Shown piece after piece: positions 22,941-29,313 of a DNA stretch of 36,133 nucleotides. The stretch comes from a virus. Below the pieces are notes generated by a model, which did no database searches, had not been told where the DNA came from, and saw only the letters and a list, made by a program, of their open reading frames with translations. How positions within the stretch are numbered: position 1 is the first letter of the stretch; every line of letters starts with the position of its first letter. The translations under genes were made by a program, and so were the position numbers. The stretch spans positions 1 to 36,133 of IMG/VR virus record IMGVR_UViG_3300020185_001492. One strand, given 5' to 3'.

Positions 22941-23513
22941 ATGCCATATAAAAGTTTAGTACAAGTAATTAAAGAACATAATACACCAGTAGAATTGGAT
23001 GAGATTAAACAACAAGAAGTTGATGCACTGAAAAAACTATCTAAAGATATGCAGGCAGTTCTAAAAGGTTATCAGAAGATTGCTCGTATGGGTGACAAAG
23101 AACTTACGAACACAAAATACAATAAAGATTACGAAGCAGTTCTTAAATCAAGAGACGTTATCTTACAACTTATTGGTAAAGTAAACACTCAAAAGATTCT
23201 CAATAAAGAAGAGAAAACAGTAGACTTAGACGAAGGTCTAATACCAATGTATAAGAAAACTAAGTTTGAAGGTAAAGAGTTCGACAGAAAGAAAGAAATC
23301 AAAAGTTGTAAGGATATGATTAAAGCAATTCATAAAGTTGCAAAGATGCAAGATGCTATGCAATACACCGCTGAAACAGGTGGTGGACTTACAGGTGGAA
23401 ACCCAAATAAAGTTTGGGAAAATCTAAGAGATGCAGAAAGAGCATTGTATGATTACATGGGTGGTATCGAAAGAGGTCATTACGATGGTGTCATAGACAT
23501 GGACAGAGACTAA
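22941..23513 (+). CDS. Late helical protein, putative internal head protein
   Basis: 190 residues from the ATG at 22941; an upstream in-frame extension to 22842 lies inside the preceding gene and is rejected. Starts MPYKSLVQVIKEHNTPVELD. A helical first half (residues 20-85), then VDLDE-GLIPMYKKT with an LDE-G site at about residue 105, and a C-terminal helical unit ending GGIERGHYDGVIDMDRD. Not recognised as an enzyme. The stop overlaps the next ATG (TAATG). Confidence 0.64.
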   Translation: MPYKSLVQVIKEHNTPVELDEIKQQEVDALKKLSKDMQAVLKGYQKIARMGDKELTNTKYNKDYEAVLKSRDVILQLIGKVNTQKILNKEEKTVDLDEGLIPMYKKTKFEGKEFDRKKEIKSCKDMIKAIHKVAKMQDAMQYTAETGGGLTGGNPNKVWENLRDAERALYDYMGGIERGHYDGVIDMDRD

Positions 23514-24070
23514 TGGAAAAAATGCTCACAGCAGATGCAAGATATAAAATCTTCAAAGAGAAATTGAAGAAACTTGGATATGTTAAGAAGTCTGCAATGG
23601 AAGTCAAAAAAATCATGGAGAAAATCGGTGATTTTGGAATGATGTCTGATGCAGGGAATAAGAAAGTTGCTCGTGCAGTATCACAATCTAAGAATGAAAA
23701 TGAACTTAGACAAAAATTAGAGAAAATCTCTAAAATGGCAAATGGTAAATATGCAGAGGCAGGTGAAGATGAAGTCATCAAAACTGCTGTAGGTGCATTA
23801 TCAGACAAGTCCACTGGTACACAATCATGGGCAGATAAGAATGTATTTGTACAGTTAGGTCAGTTCAGAGACTTATCTAATGTCAAAGACGGAGAAGTAT
23901 CAACCAACGACAATAAGAAAACTAAGGTCAAAAGGGACGATGCAGTTAAAGTTTATGACACTTTAATGAAAGTTAAGGCACCTCTTAGGCATAAATACAT
24001 ACAGTTATTACAGAAAGACGCTAAGTCTTTCAAAAAGACTTTTGACGCAGTGTTAAAAGTTTCAAAATAG
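23513..24070 (+). CDS. Late helical Lys-rich protein of unknown function
   Basis: 185 residues, basic. Starts MEKMLTADARYKIFKEKLKK. Helical throughout except for GTQSWADKNVFVQLGQFRDL and the segment around VSTNDNKKTKVKRDD. Same style as its neighbours and in the same coupled run (TAATG). LxE-type sites are not obvious in it. No membrane segment. Confidence 0.62.
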   Translation: MEKMLTADARYKIFKEKLKKLGYVKKSAMEVKKIMEKIGDFGMMSDAGNKKVARAVSQSKNENELRQKLEKISKMANGKYAEAGEDEVIKTAVGALSDKSTGTQSWADKNVFVQLGQFRDLSNVKDGEVSTNDNKKTKVKRDDAVKVYDTLMKVKAPLRHKYIQLLQKDAKSFKKTFDAVLKVSK

Positions 24071-24079
24071 GAGAAAAAA

Positions 24080-24619
24080 ATGGCACTTTGGGGAATTACA
24101 GACGGCGCAGAGTCTAAACCAAAATACCTAAAACAGGAAGATAAGAACAACACTATTGCAAAAGCAGAAGGTTGGGTATTAAAGAAAACTGTTGGTTCAA
24201 GAAACTTAGAAGAAGTTCTTGTTGCAGTAGGTTCTGCTACTAACCTTGCAACTGCAATTGCAGAGGCAACAATCACTGGAGTATGGTTCAAGGCTGCATC
24301 ATATGACCAAGGTGACACTGCAACTGTTGTTGTTAACTGGAATGAAAATGTAGATATCACTAACGGTGCAACATTAGTTGTCACTGGTTCAGTCACTGGT
24401 TCAATCACTGCAACTGCAGCTGCACAAACTGGTGTTAACAATGGTGAGTTCACATTTACAGTCCCATCTCAAGCAGAAGATTTATCAATCGGTGCTGGTT
24501 CTATAACAGGAACTATTGTTGATAATGGAACTTCTACTGTATCAGATAAGGCATTTGCCACTGGTGACAGATTGGGTGCTACTGGAACAGGTACATACGC
24601 AGACATTACTATTAGTTAA
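24080..24619 (+). CDS. Virion structural protein, Ig-like/decoration type
   Basis: 179 residues. The start MALWGITDGAESKPKYLKQE and EGWVLKKTVGSRNLEEVLVA matches a conserved structural protein of marine T4-like phages, as I recall. The second half is beta-sandwich-like, rich in Thr, Gly, Val and Ser (ATVVVNWNENVDITNGATLV, FTFTVPSQAEDLSIGAGSI), typical of an Ig-like surface domain. A 12-nt tandem repeat at 24381-24410 encodes VTGSVTGSIT. The strong AGGAGAAAAAA site predicts high expression, as for a capsid or neck decoration protein. Confidence 0.76.
   Translation: MALWGITDGAESKPKYLKQEDKNNTIAKAEGWVLKKTVGSRNLEEVLVAVGSATNLATAIAEATITGVWFKAASYDQGDTATVVVNWNENVDITNGATLVVTGSVTGSITATAAAQTGVNNGEFTFTVPSQAEDLSIGAGSITGTIVDNGTSTVSDKAFATGDRLGATGTGTYADITIS
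24381..24410 (+). repeat. 12-bp tandem repeat inside the virion protein gene
   Basis: TCACTGGTTCAG, TCACTGGTTCAA, TCACTG: two and a half units in frame, encoding VTGS units of the beta domain. Copy number could vary between relatives. Confidence 0.85.
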
Positions 24620-24621
24620 TC

Positions 24622-24849
24622 ATGGCTTGGGTCACGATAACTGGTTCGAATAACATATGGGAGTATGAAAATACTGCAACTAAATCAGATGCAGATACAT
24701 ACTCCGATTCGAATGGTACAGTTGCAAACGGTATTAGAACATTTACATCAATTGGTGGTAATACTGAAAGAGTCTACATTAAGTGTAGAAAAATTGGTGA
24801 AACAATAATTCGTGGAGAATTAAATAAAAATTTCTACGATAATCAATAG
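24622..24849 (+). CDS. Small virion-type beta protein
   Basis: 75 residues. MAWVTITGSNNIWEYENTA, NGIRTFTSIGG and VYIKCRKIGETIIRGELNK match a small conserved structural protein in marine T4-like phages, usually directly after the MALWG-type gene. All-beta, no signal peptide. Two nt separate it from the upstream stop. Precise place in the particle unknown. Confidence 0.72.
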   Translation: MAWVTITGSNNIWEYENTATKSDADTYSDSNGTVANGIRTFTSIGGNTERVYIKCRKIGETIIRGELNKNFYDNQ

Positions 24850-24857
24850 GAAAAATT

Positions 24858-25286
24858 ATGAAATCATTTAAAAATTTTATAACAGAAGCACAAGGAATAG
24901 ATTTAAGAACTTCAGAGAAAGTTCCTTATGATATTAATGACGCAGATGTTAAGAACAAAATTAATGCAATCTTAGGACACACTGCAGTATCAGAGTACTT
25001 AAATCCTATGTCTGCAGTTAAACAAATGGAAGCGAAACTATCTCTATTGGGATTAAATAGAACTAGTGTACCATCAGAAGACCCAAGAAATGAAACTTCA
25101 GACGTAGAGTTTACTGAAGGAACTGGTTCATTCACAATGCCATTCTCAAGATATGGTCAAATCATGGGTAAATCAGTAGATACACCTATTGATGAAATTG
25201 AAAAAGAAGAAGTAGTTTACAATCTAAACATCAGATACGAACAATTAGAAACAGGTTCTTACAAAGTATACGGTGAGTTAGGGTAA
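24858..25286 (+). CDS. Internal head protein candidate with capsid-targeting peptide
   Basis: 142 residues. The N-terminus MKSFKNFITEAQGID aligns without gaps to the T4 internal proteins I, II and III (MKTYQEFIAEA): Lys2, an aromatic at 4, Phe7, Ile8, Glu10 and Ala11. Cleavage by the gp21-type protease is expected after Glu10. The rest (residues 12-142) is a mixed alpha-beta fold with LNPMSAVKQMEAKLSLLGL and a beta C-terminus (VVYNLNIRYEQLETGSYKVY), no catalytic motif. Strong AGGAAAA site. It lies beside structural genes and ends at a short intergenic hairpin. Confidence 0.75.
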   Translation: MKSFKNFITEAQGIDLRTSEKVPYDINDADVKNKINAILGHTAVSEYLNPMSAVKQMEAKLSLLGLNRTSVPSEDPRNETSDVEFTEGTGSFTMPFSRYGQIMGKSVDTPIDEIEKEEVVYNLNIRYEQLETGSYKVYGELG

Positions 25287-25295
25287 ATCTTTCTC

Positions 25296-25316
25296 TTACA
25301 CTATATAATAGTGTAA
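25296..25316 (+). other. Perfect 9-bp hairpin in the intergenic region
   Basis: TTACACTAT (25296-25304), loop ATA, ATAGTGTAA (25308-25316), 10 nt after the upstream stop. It is followed by AT-rich sequence without a clear T run, so it could be a weak terminator or an operator. The right arm overlaps the late promoter 25312-25319. Confidence 0.65.
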
Positions 25317-25319
25317 ATA
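25312..25319 (+). promoter_or_regulatory. Possible late promoter
   Basis: TGTAAATA, 7 of 8 matches, 15 nt before the ATG at 25335. It overlaps the right arm of the 9-bp hairpin. Confidence 0.45.
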
Positions 25320-25334
25320 CAATTTAATTATATT

Positions 25335-25706
25335 ATGGGTCTATTTGACAAACTAACAACAAAAAACTTTAGTGCATTCGCACTACAGAACTATGACGAC
25401 CCTCAATGCGAAGACATGGAAGACTTCGAGGAGGACTTACGTAGGTTCAGATACTTCAAACGATTACTTCATAGATACTATGAATCAGGAGAAATGAGAG
25501 AGCGACTCATGTTGAATCATATCATAACATTATTTAATGTTTTTGGGTATGATGCATGTATGAGAATGTTAGAGTTTAAGATAAAGGAACCAAGATATTG
25601 GTGTTCAATTAAAACCATGTTGTTGTACTTAGGATACATAGAAGAGACATGGAGACCTGATATTCCATTAGAAGACGAATTGGTAGAAAGATTAAGAGAT
25701 TTATAG
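25335..25706 (+). CDS. Conserved T4-like phage protein (DUF7207-like)
   Basis: 123 residues. MGLFDKLTTKNFSAFALQNY, CEDMEDFEEDLRRFRYFKRL and RERLMLNHIITLFNVFG form a pattern I recognise from nearly all marine T4-like genomes, probably DUF7207. All-helical, soluble; function unknown. The tRNA gene begins 3 nt after its stop. Confidence 0.78.
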   Translation: MGLFDKLTTKNFSAFALQNYDDPQCEDMEDFEEDLRRFRYFKRLLHRYYESGEMRERLMLNHIITLFNVFGYDACMRMLEFKIKEPRYWCSIKTMLLYLGYIEETWRPDIPLEDELVERLRDL

Positions 25707-25709
25707 TGT

Positions 25710-25785
25710 GCTGGTTTAGCTCAGTTGGTAGAGCAACTGATTTGTAATCAGTAGGTCGTCAGTTCGAACCCGACAACCAGCACCA
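25710..25785 (+). tRNA. tRNA-Thr(UGU)
   Basis: 76 nt including an encoded CCA. The acceptor stem GCTGGTT pairs with AACCAGC; D arm GCTC...GAGC; anticodon stem ACTGA/TCAGT with loop TTTGTAA, anticodon TGT (reads ACA); T arm GTCAG-TTCGAAC-CCGAC with one A-C mismatch. ACA is common in the AT-rich phage genes here, so the tRNA may support late translation. It is the only tRNA in the window. Confidence 0.95.
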
Positions 25786-25803
25786 TTTTAACCTTTCTAA
25801 ACA

Positions 25804-25811
25804 CCTAAATA
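25804..25811 (+). promoter_or_regulatory. Late promoter, 5 nt before the ATG at 25817
   Basis: CCTAAATA, spacer GTAGT (5 nt), ATG at 25817. It sits between the tRNA and the gene, no Shine-Dalgarno. Predicted leaderless. Confidence 0.62.
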
Positions 25812-25816
25812 GTAGT

Positions 25817-26380
25817 ATGAGTAAGTTAATCAACACATTAATAGTTTTTAAGATTATAAAGATGTTAACAACACCTTTTGAAAAGACTAAAGCATATGAG
25901 TTAGGTCTTATTGATAGAATGGGTGTGAGACAAAAAGACAGAAAAGTAGAGACTCGAGACGAAAAGGCTGCATACACTATGTTAGACCGACTAGTGTTTA
26001 ATCTTAAAAGAGTTATAGAAAAAGTACCATTCGGTAAATCTAAATTTGCATCATATGCTATTGCACTTGCACTACTAAAAGAAGAAACTCAAATGACTGC
26101 AAGTCAGACTGATGAACTATGTGAAGACTTTTATAAGTATCTCAAAGAATATGGTTTACTAGAGGTAGAAGATTTAACTGAAGCTGCAAAGATTCCTACT
26201 GGATTGGTAGGAGAGACTTATAGACTAAGACGACAATTAAAAGAACAAAACGACAAAATTTATCCTGAAAAAACTGAAATACAATTAGTGGGAGAACATA
26301 GTATTATCTATGGAATCAAACTATATGTTGGCAAGATTGAAGAGGATAGGGTGTTGGTGACTGCAGATGACTTATATTAA
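25817..26380 (+). CDS. Conserved T4-like phage protein of unknown function
   Basis: 187 residues. INTLIVFKIIKMLTTPFEKT, KAYELGLIDRMG and KRVIEKVPFGKSKFASYAIA are recurring blocks in marine T4-like genomes; I recall no assigned function. Helical, with a short hydrophobic start that is not a clear signal peptide. The C-terminal 40 residues are beta-type. An alternative start is the ATG at 25862. It overlaps the next gene by 14 nt. Confidence 0.72.
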   Translation: MSKLINTLIVFKIIKMLTTPFEKTKAYELGLIDRMGVRQKDRKVETRDEKAAYTMLDRLVFNLKRVIEKVPFGKSKFASYAIALALLKEETQMTASQTDELCEDFYKYLKEYGLLEVEDLTEAAKIPTGLVGETYRLRRQLKEQNDKIYPEKTEIQLVGEHSIIYGIKLYVGKIEEDRVLVTADDLY

Positions 26381-27134
26381 GAATATACTAGAGGTTAATA
26401 ATTTAGTATTCGATAAAGACCCACCTAAAAAATTTAAAAAGAAAGAGGCAGATAAACTCTTTGACGATAAGTGGTTGGACATGAAAGTCCCCGAACCACC
26501 TAAAAACGATTCAAGACAAACACTCGGAGAAATCAATGAAATAATTGATAGAAGAGAAATGTTATCAGATTTCAATAAAAAGGTCTACATACACACAAAT
26601 AAAGATACTTCTTATTATATAAAGGAACACTTGGATAGTCAAGACCTAGAGTATGATTTAAAGGACATAGAACGCATTACAGACAGTGCTAAACACATTG
26701 GTAGATATTATAAGAACAAGTTCAATAGACCAAGACCTAGACAAATTGCAGAGAAATTAGGAATTGATAAGTTTACATACGAAAAATTAGAGACGACAGG
26801 TTCCCCTGCATATCCTTCTAATCATGCATTACAGGCACGAATGGTCGCACATTACTATGGTGAAAAGTACCCTGCACAAAAGAAATACCTTCTCAAGGCG
26901 GCTGACATGAGTGCAGAGGGACGAGTGAATGCAGGAGTACACTATCCTTCAGATAAACAATGTGCATATATGATTGCAGATACAATTAAAGACTATTTCA
27001 AAACAGATAAATTAACTGAAGATGCACCTATGAATGCAACAGGAAGTGCAGTATCAACAGACGTACCTATTGTTCGTAAAAAGAAAAAACATGTCCCAAA
27101 TCTTGTCTTTGATAAGATATACAGACGCAAGTAA
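26367..27134 (+). CDS. PAP2-family phosphatase
   Basis: 255 residues. The three PAP2 motifs are in order: K-x6-RP as KNKFNRPRP (Lys116, Arg123-Pro124), PSNH (150-153) in place of PSGH, and R-x5-H-x3-D as Arg186, His192, Asp196 (GRVNAGVHYPSD). Such enzymes remove phosphate from lipids, undecaprenyl pyrophosphate, nucleotides or, in the related haloperoxidases, use vanadate. No membrane helix, so it is a soluble class A acid-phosphatase-type member. The segment NLVFDK occurs at both ends (residues 12-17 and near 246). The C-terminal APMNATGSAVSTDVP plus a basic run is a tail type I recall from other virion proteins. Confidence 0.85.
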   Translation: MTYIKNILEVNNLVFDKDPPKKFKKKEADKLFDDKWLDMKVPEPPKNDSRQTLGEINEIIDRREMLSDFNKKVYIHTNKDTSYYIKEHLDSQDLEYDLKDIERITDSAKHIGRYYKNKFNRPRPRQIAEKLGIDKFTYEKLETTGSPAYPSNHALQARMVAHYYGEKYPAQKKYLLKAADMSAEGRVNAGVHYPSDKQCAYMIADTIKDYFKTDKLTEDAPMNATGSAVSTDVPIVRKKKKHVPNLVFDKIYRRK

Positions 27135-27137
27135 ATT

Positions 27138-27962
27138 ATGATTAAATATTTGAATTATATAGCCCTAATAACATCTATAACTATTGCAGGTATCGCCGCA
27201 TACTTTTCAGTTATAGGTATGGCAACTATATTCGCAGGTGCATATCTTGGAACTATAGTAATGATGACTGCATTAGAAGTTGGTAAACTAGTCACGGCTG
27301 CATATCTTCACCTTGCATGGGATAAAATGAACTACCTTAAATGGTATCTCCTTACTTCTGTTGGAGTATTAATGTTAATTACTTCATTGGGTATTTTTGG
27401 GTATCTATCCAAGGCAAACATTGAAGTGTCATTAGTTGGTGATGGAAACAACTTAGAATTATCTATACTTGACACTAGAATAAACGCAGAGAAAGGTAAG
27501 ATAGAAAGATATCAAGATAGAGTTGCAAACTTAGACCTAGTGCTATCTACTGGTAGACCACAAGATAGAAACTATATCAATAGACAACAGAGAGACGAGA
27601 GAAAACAAATTGCAGAAGATATAGATACCTCAATTGGTTTAATTACTGGATATACTGAAGATAAACTACCCATACAGAGAAAACAATTACAACAAGACTC
27701 TAAAATAGGGCCGATTAAGTATGTTGCAGAGGTGATATACGGTCAAGAGGAGAGTGTCAAGTATCTTGACAACGCAGTTAGATGGGTCATTTATGCACTT
27801 ATCTTTGTGTTTGACCCACTTGCAGTGCTACTATTGGTGACTTCAATAGGACTTATTCAACACCCTATTACAGGTAATAAAAAGAAACCACTTATGCCTT
27901 CACAAAAAATTGTATTACAAGTACCAAAAAAGAAGGTTCTAGACTTGTCAAAAGATAAATAA
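27138..27962 (+). CDS. Four-TM membrane protein with central coiled coil
   Basis: 274 residues. TM helices at about 7-28, 31-59, 69-90 and 215-240, with a charged helical loop between the third and fourth (LELSILDTRINAEKGKIERY, RDERKQIAEDIDT). LEVGKLVTAAYLH and LMLITSLGIFGYLSKANIE are signatures of a widespread marine phage membrane family with no function known to me. It may modify the host envelope during infection. The C-terminus is basic (KKKVLDLSKDK). Three nt after the PAP2 stop. Confidence 0.8.
   Translation: MIKYLNYIALITSITIAGIAAYFSVIGMATIFAGAYLGTIVMMTALEVGKLVTAAYLHLAWDKMNYLKWYLLTSVGVLMLITSLGIFGYLSKANIEVSLVGDGNNLELSILDTRINAEKGKIERYQDRVANLDLVLSTGRPQDRNYINRQQRDERKQIAEDIDTSIGLITGYTEDKLPIQRKQLQQDSKIGPIKYVAEVIYGQEESVKYLDNAVRWVIYALIFVFDPLAVLLLVTSIGLIQHPITGNKKKPLMPSQKIVLQVPKKKVLDLSKDK
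27954..27961 (+). promoter_or_regulatory. Late promoter with leader
   Basis: GATAAATA, 7 of 8, at the end of the four-TM gene (its TAA overlaps). Downstream is a 12-bp perfect palindrome GTTAATATTAAC (27966-27977), then TTAGGAG and the ATG at 27991. Confidence 0.6.
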
Positions 27963-27990
27963 TAGGTTAATATTAACTTAGGAGAACAAT

Positions 27991-28218
27991 ATGTCAGATA
28001 GTTATACAGACCCGAATGGAGTTGTAATCACAATTCCTAAAGTCGAGACTAGTCTTGCAGATAGAAAAGCTTGGTTTGAAGGTGCAGGAGCACCTGTACA
28101 ACCTGATGGGTATGCAGAAATGGCAGATGATGATGCACAAAAAGTATCATATGACGAGTCACTTGCAACTAATACAGCTCAAATCGCAGAAGTACAAGCA
28201 TTAATAGACGCAGAATAG
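27991..28218 (+). CDS. Small late protein of unknown function
   Basis: 75 residues, acidic. YTDPNGVVITIPKVETSLAD starts it; the C-terminal half is one helix (ESLATNTAQIAEVQALIDAE). A good AGGAG site and a late promoter suggest a strongly made late protein, maybe a tail-fibre-associated or virion part. No recognised family. Confidence 0.62.
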   Translation: MSDSYTDPNGVVITIPKVETSLADRKAWFEGAGAPVQPDGYAEMADDDAQKVSYDESLATNTAQIAEVQALIDAE

Positions 28219-28221
28219 TCC

Positions 28222-28260
28222 TAAAAACCCCTTGAAATAATGTGCATTTAGTGTTATACT
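28222..28260 (+). promoter_or_regulatory. Sigma70-like promoter for gp61 (A5C4 class), predicted leaderless
   Basis: TTGAAA (28232-28237), 17-nt spacer, TATACT (28255-28260), preceded by TAAAAACCCC; the first 17 nt equal those of the hsp20 promoter. Six nt separate the -10 from the ATG at 28267. A 10-bp perfect inverted repeat TGCATTTAGT/ACTAAATGCA (28243-28252, 28258-28267) spans spacer, -10 and the A of the start codon. Confidence 0.85.
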
Positions 28261-28266
28261 AAATGC

Positions 28267-29313
28267 ATGTTATGGTTAGAAAGGAAATACCTTTCTATGG
28301 TTATGGTTCAATTAGACCAAGCCAAATGGAAGAATGATAATACACTGAATCATCGGTGTAATTATTGTGGCGATTCACAAAAAAATACATACAAATGCAG
28401 AGGTTATCACTTTGTTGTAGACCAGTCTTTTGTATATAAATGTCATAATTGTGGTAAGTCCACATCTTCTCAGTCTTTTATCAAAGACCATTTCCCAACC
28501 GTACATAAAGAGTTTGTTAAAGAACTTATAACAGAAAAACACGGTAAGAAAAAGAGTGATAACAGAAGAATGCCAAGTGCGAATGCATTTAAGTTCACTC
28601 CAAAAAAAGAATTACTAAATACAGAACATAAGGGTGTAATGAGTATTGAGAACTTGAAATTTATTTGTAAAAATTGTGATGAAGTTGCAATTGCAAATGA
28701 ATATCTAAGTAAACGACAAATACCAAAACACCATTACAAAGATTTATGGTTTACTGAAAATCCACAATCTTTATCTTTCTTATCACCTAAGTATAAAGAT
28801 AGAGTTTTAGGAACAGACCCAAGAATTGTATTGCCATTTCTCAGAGATGGTGAACTCATAGGTATCAGTGGCAGAGCAATCAATAACTCTCCACTTAGAT
28901 ACTTAACTATGAGATTCAGAGATGACCTTCCACTCATCTTCAATCTAGATAACGTGGACAAAACAAAAACTATCTATGTGACCGAAGGCCCGATTGATAG
29001 TTTATTCCTACCAAATAGTATTGCAGTCGGTGGTAGTGACTTTAAGAAAATCGACAGTGATATAAAATCAAACAGTGTAATAATATATGACAATGAGCCT
29101 AGGAATATTGAAATACTTAAGAAGATAGAAGAAGTTGTGGACTTAGGATTCAATGTATGTTTGTGGAATGACAAAAGAGTACATGACTTAAAAGATATCA
29201 ACGAAATGGTAATGAGTGGGTTGACAAAGGAAGAAGTTAAGAGTATAATAGATAAGTCTACATTTAGTGGTCTACAGGCAAAGTTAAAATTTAAGGAATA
29301 TAAGAAAGTATGA
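28267..29313 (+). CDS. 61: DNA primase, T4 gp61-like
   Basis: 348 residues. Zinc-binding domain with CNYCGDSQKN and KCHNCGKS, then a TOPRIM core: TIYVTEGPIDSLFLPNS with the catalytic Glu and SVIIYDNEPRN with the metal Asp. It primes lagging strand synthesis together with gp41 helicase (11516). The N-terminus (LERKYLSMVMVQLDQAKWK) is typical for gp61, which supports the ATG at 28267 over internal Met codons that have an AGGAA upstream. The stop overlaps nrdA (ATGA). Confidence 0.93.
   Translation: MLWLERKYLSMVMVQLDQAKWKNDNTLNHRCNYCGDSQKNTYKCRGYHFVVDQSFVYKCHNCGKSTSSQSFIKDHFPTVHKEFVKELITEKHGKKKSDNRRMPSANAFKFTPKKELLNTEHKGVMSIENLKFICKNCDEVAIANEYLSKRQIPKHHYKDLWFTENPQSLSFLSPKYKDRVLGTDPRIVLPFLRDGELIGISGRAINNSPLRYLTMRFRDDLPLIFNLDNVDKTKTIYVTEGPIDSLFLPNSIAVGGSDFKKIDSDIKSNSVIIYDNEPRNIEILKKIEEVVDLGFNVCLWNDKRVHDLKDINEMVMSGLTKEEVKSIIDKSTFSGLQAKLKFKEYKKV

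Noticed and set aside
23953-24453. 166-codon minus-strand frame with Val/Thr/Ala-rich, membrane-like sequence
   Set aside because: Spans the boundary between two well-supported + strand genes and crosses the AGGAG site; the hydrophobic look comes from reversing the Thr/Val-rich virion gene.
25281-25309. Sigma70 promoter using TATAAT at 25304-25309
   Set aside because: No -35-like hexamer at 16-18 nt upstream; the TATAAT is better explained as part of the 9-bp hairpin.
25710-25785. tRNA-Thr as a prophage attachment site
   Set aside because: No integrase or repeated tRNA end in the window, and T4-like phages do not integrate.
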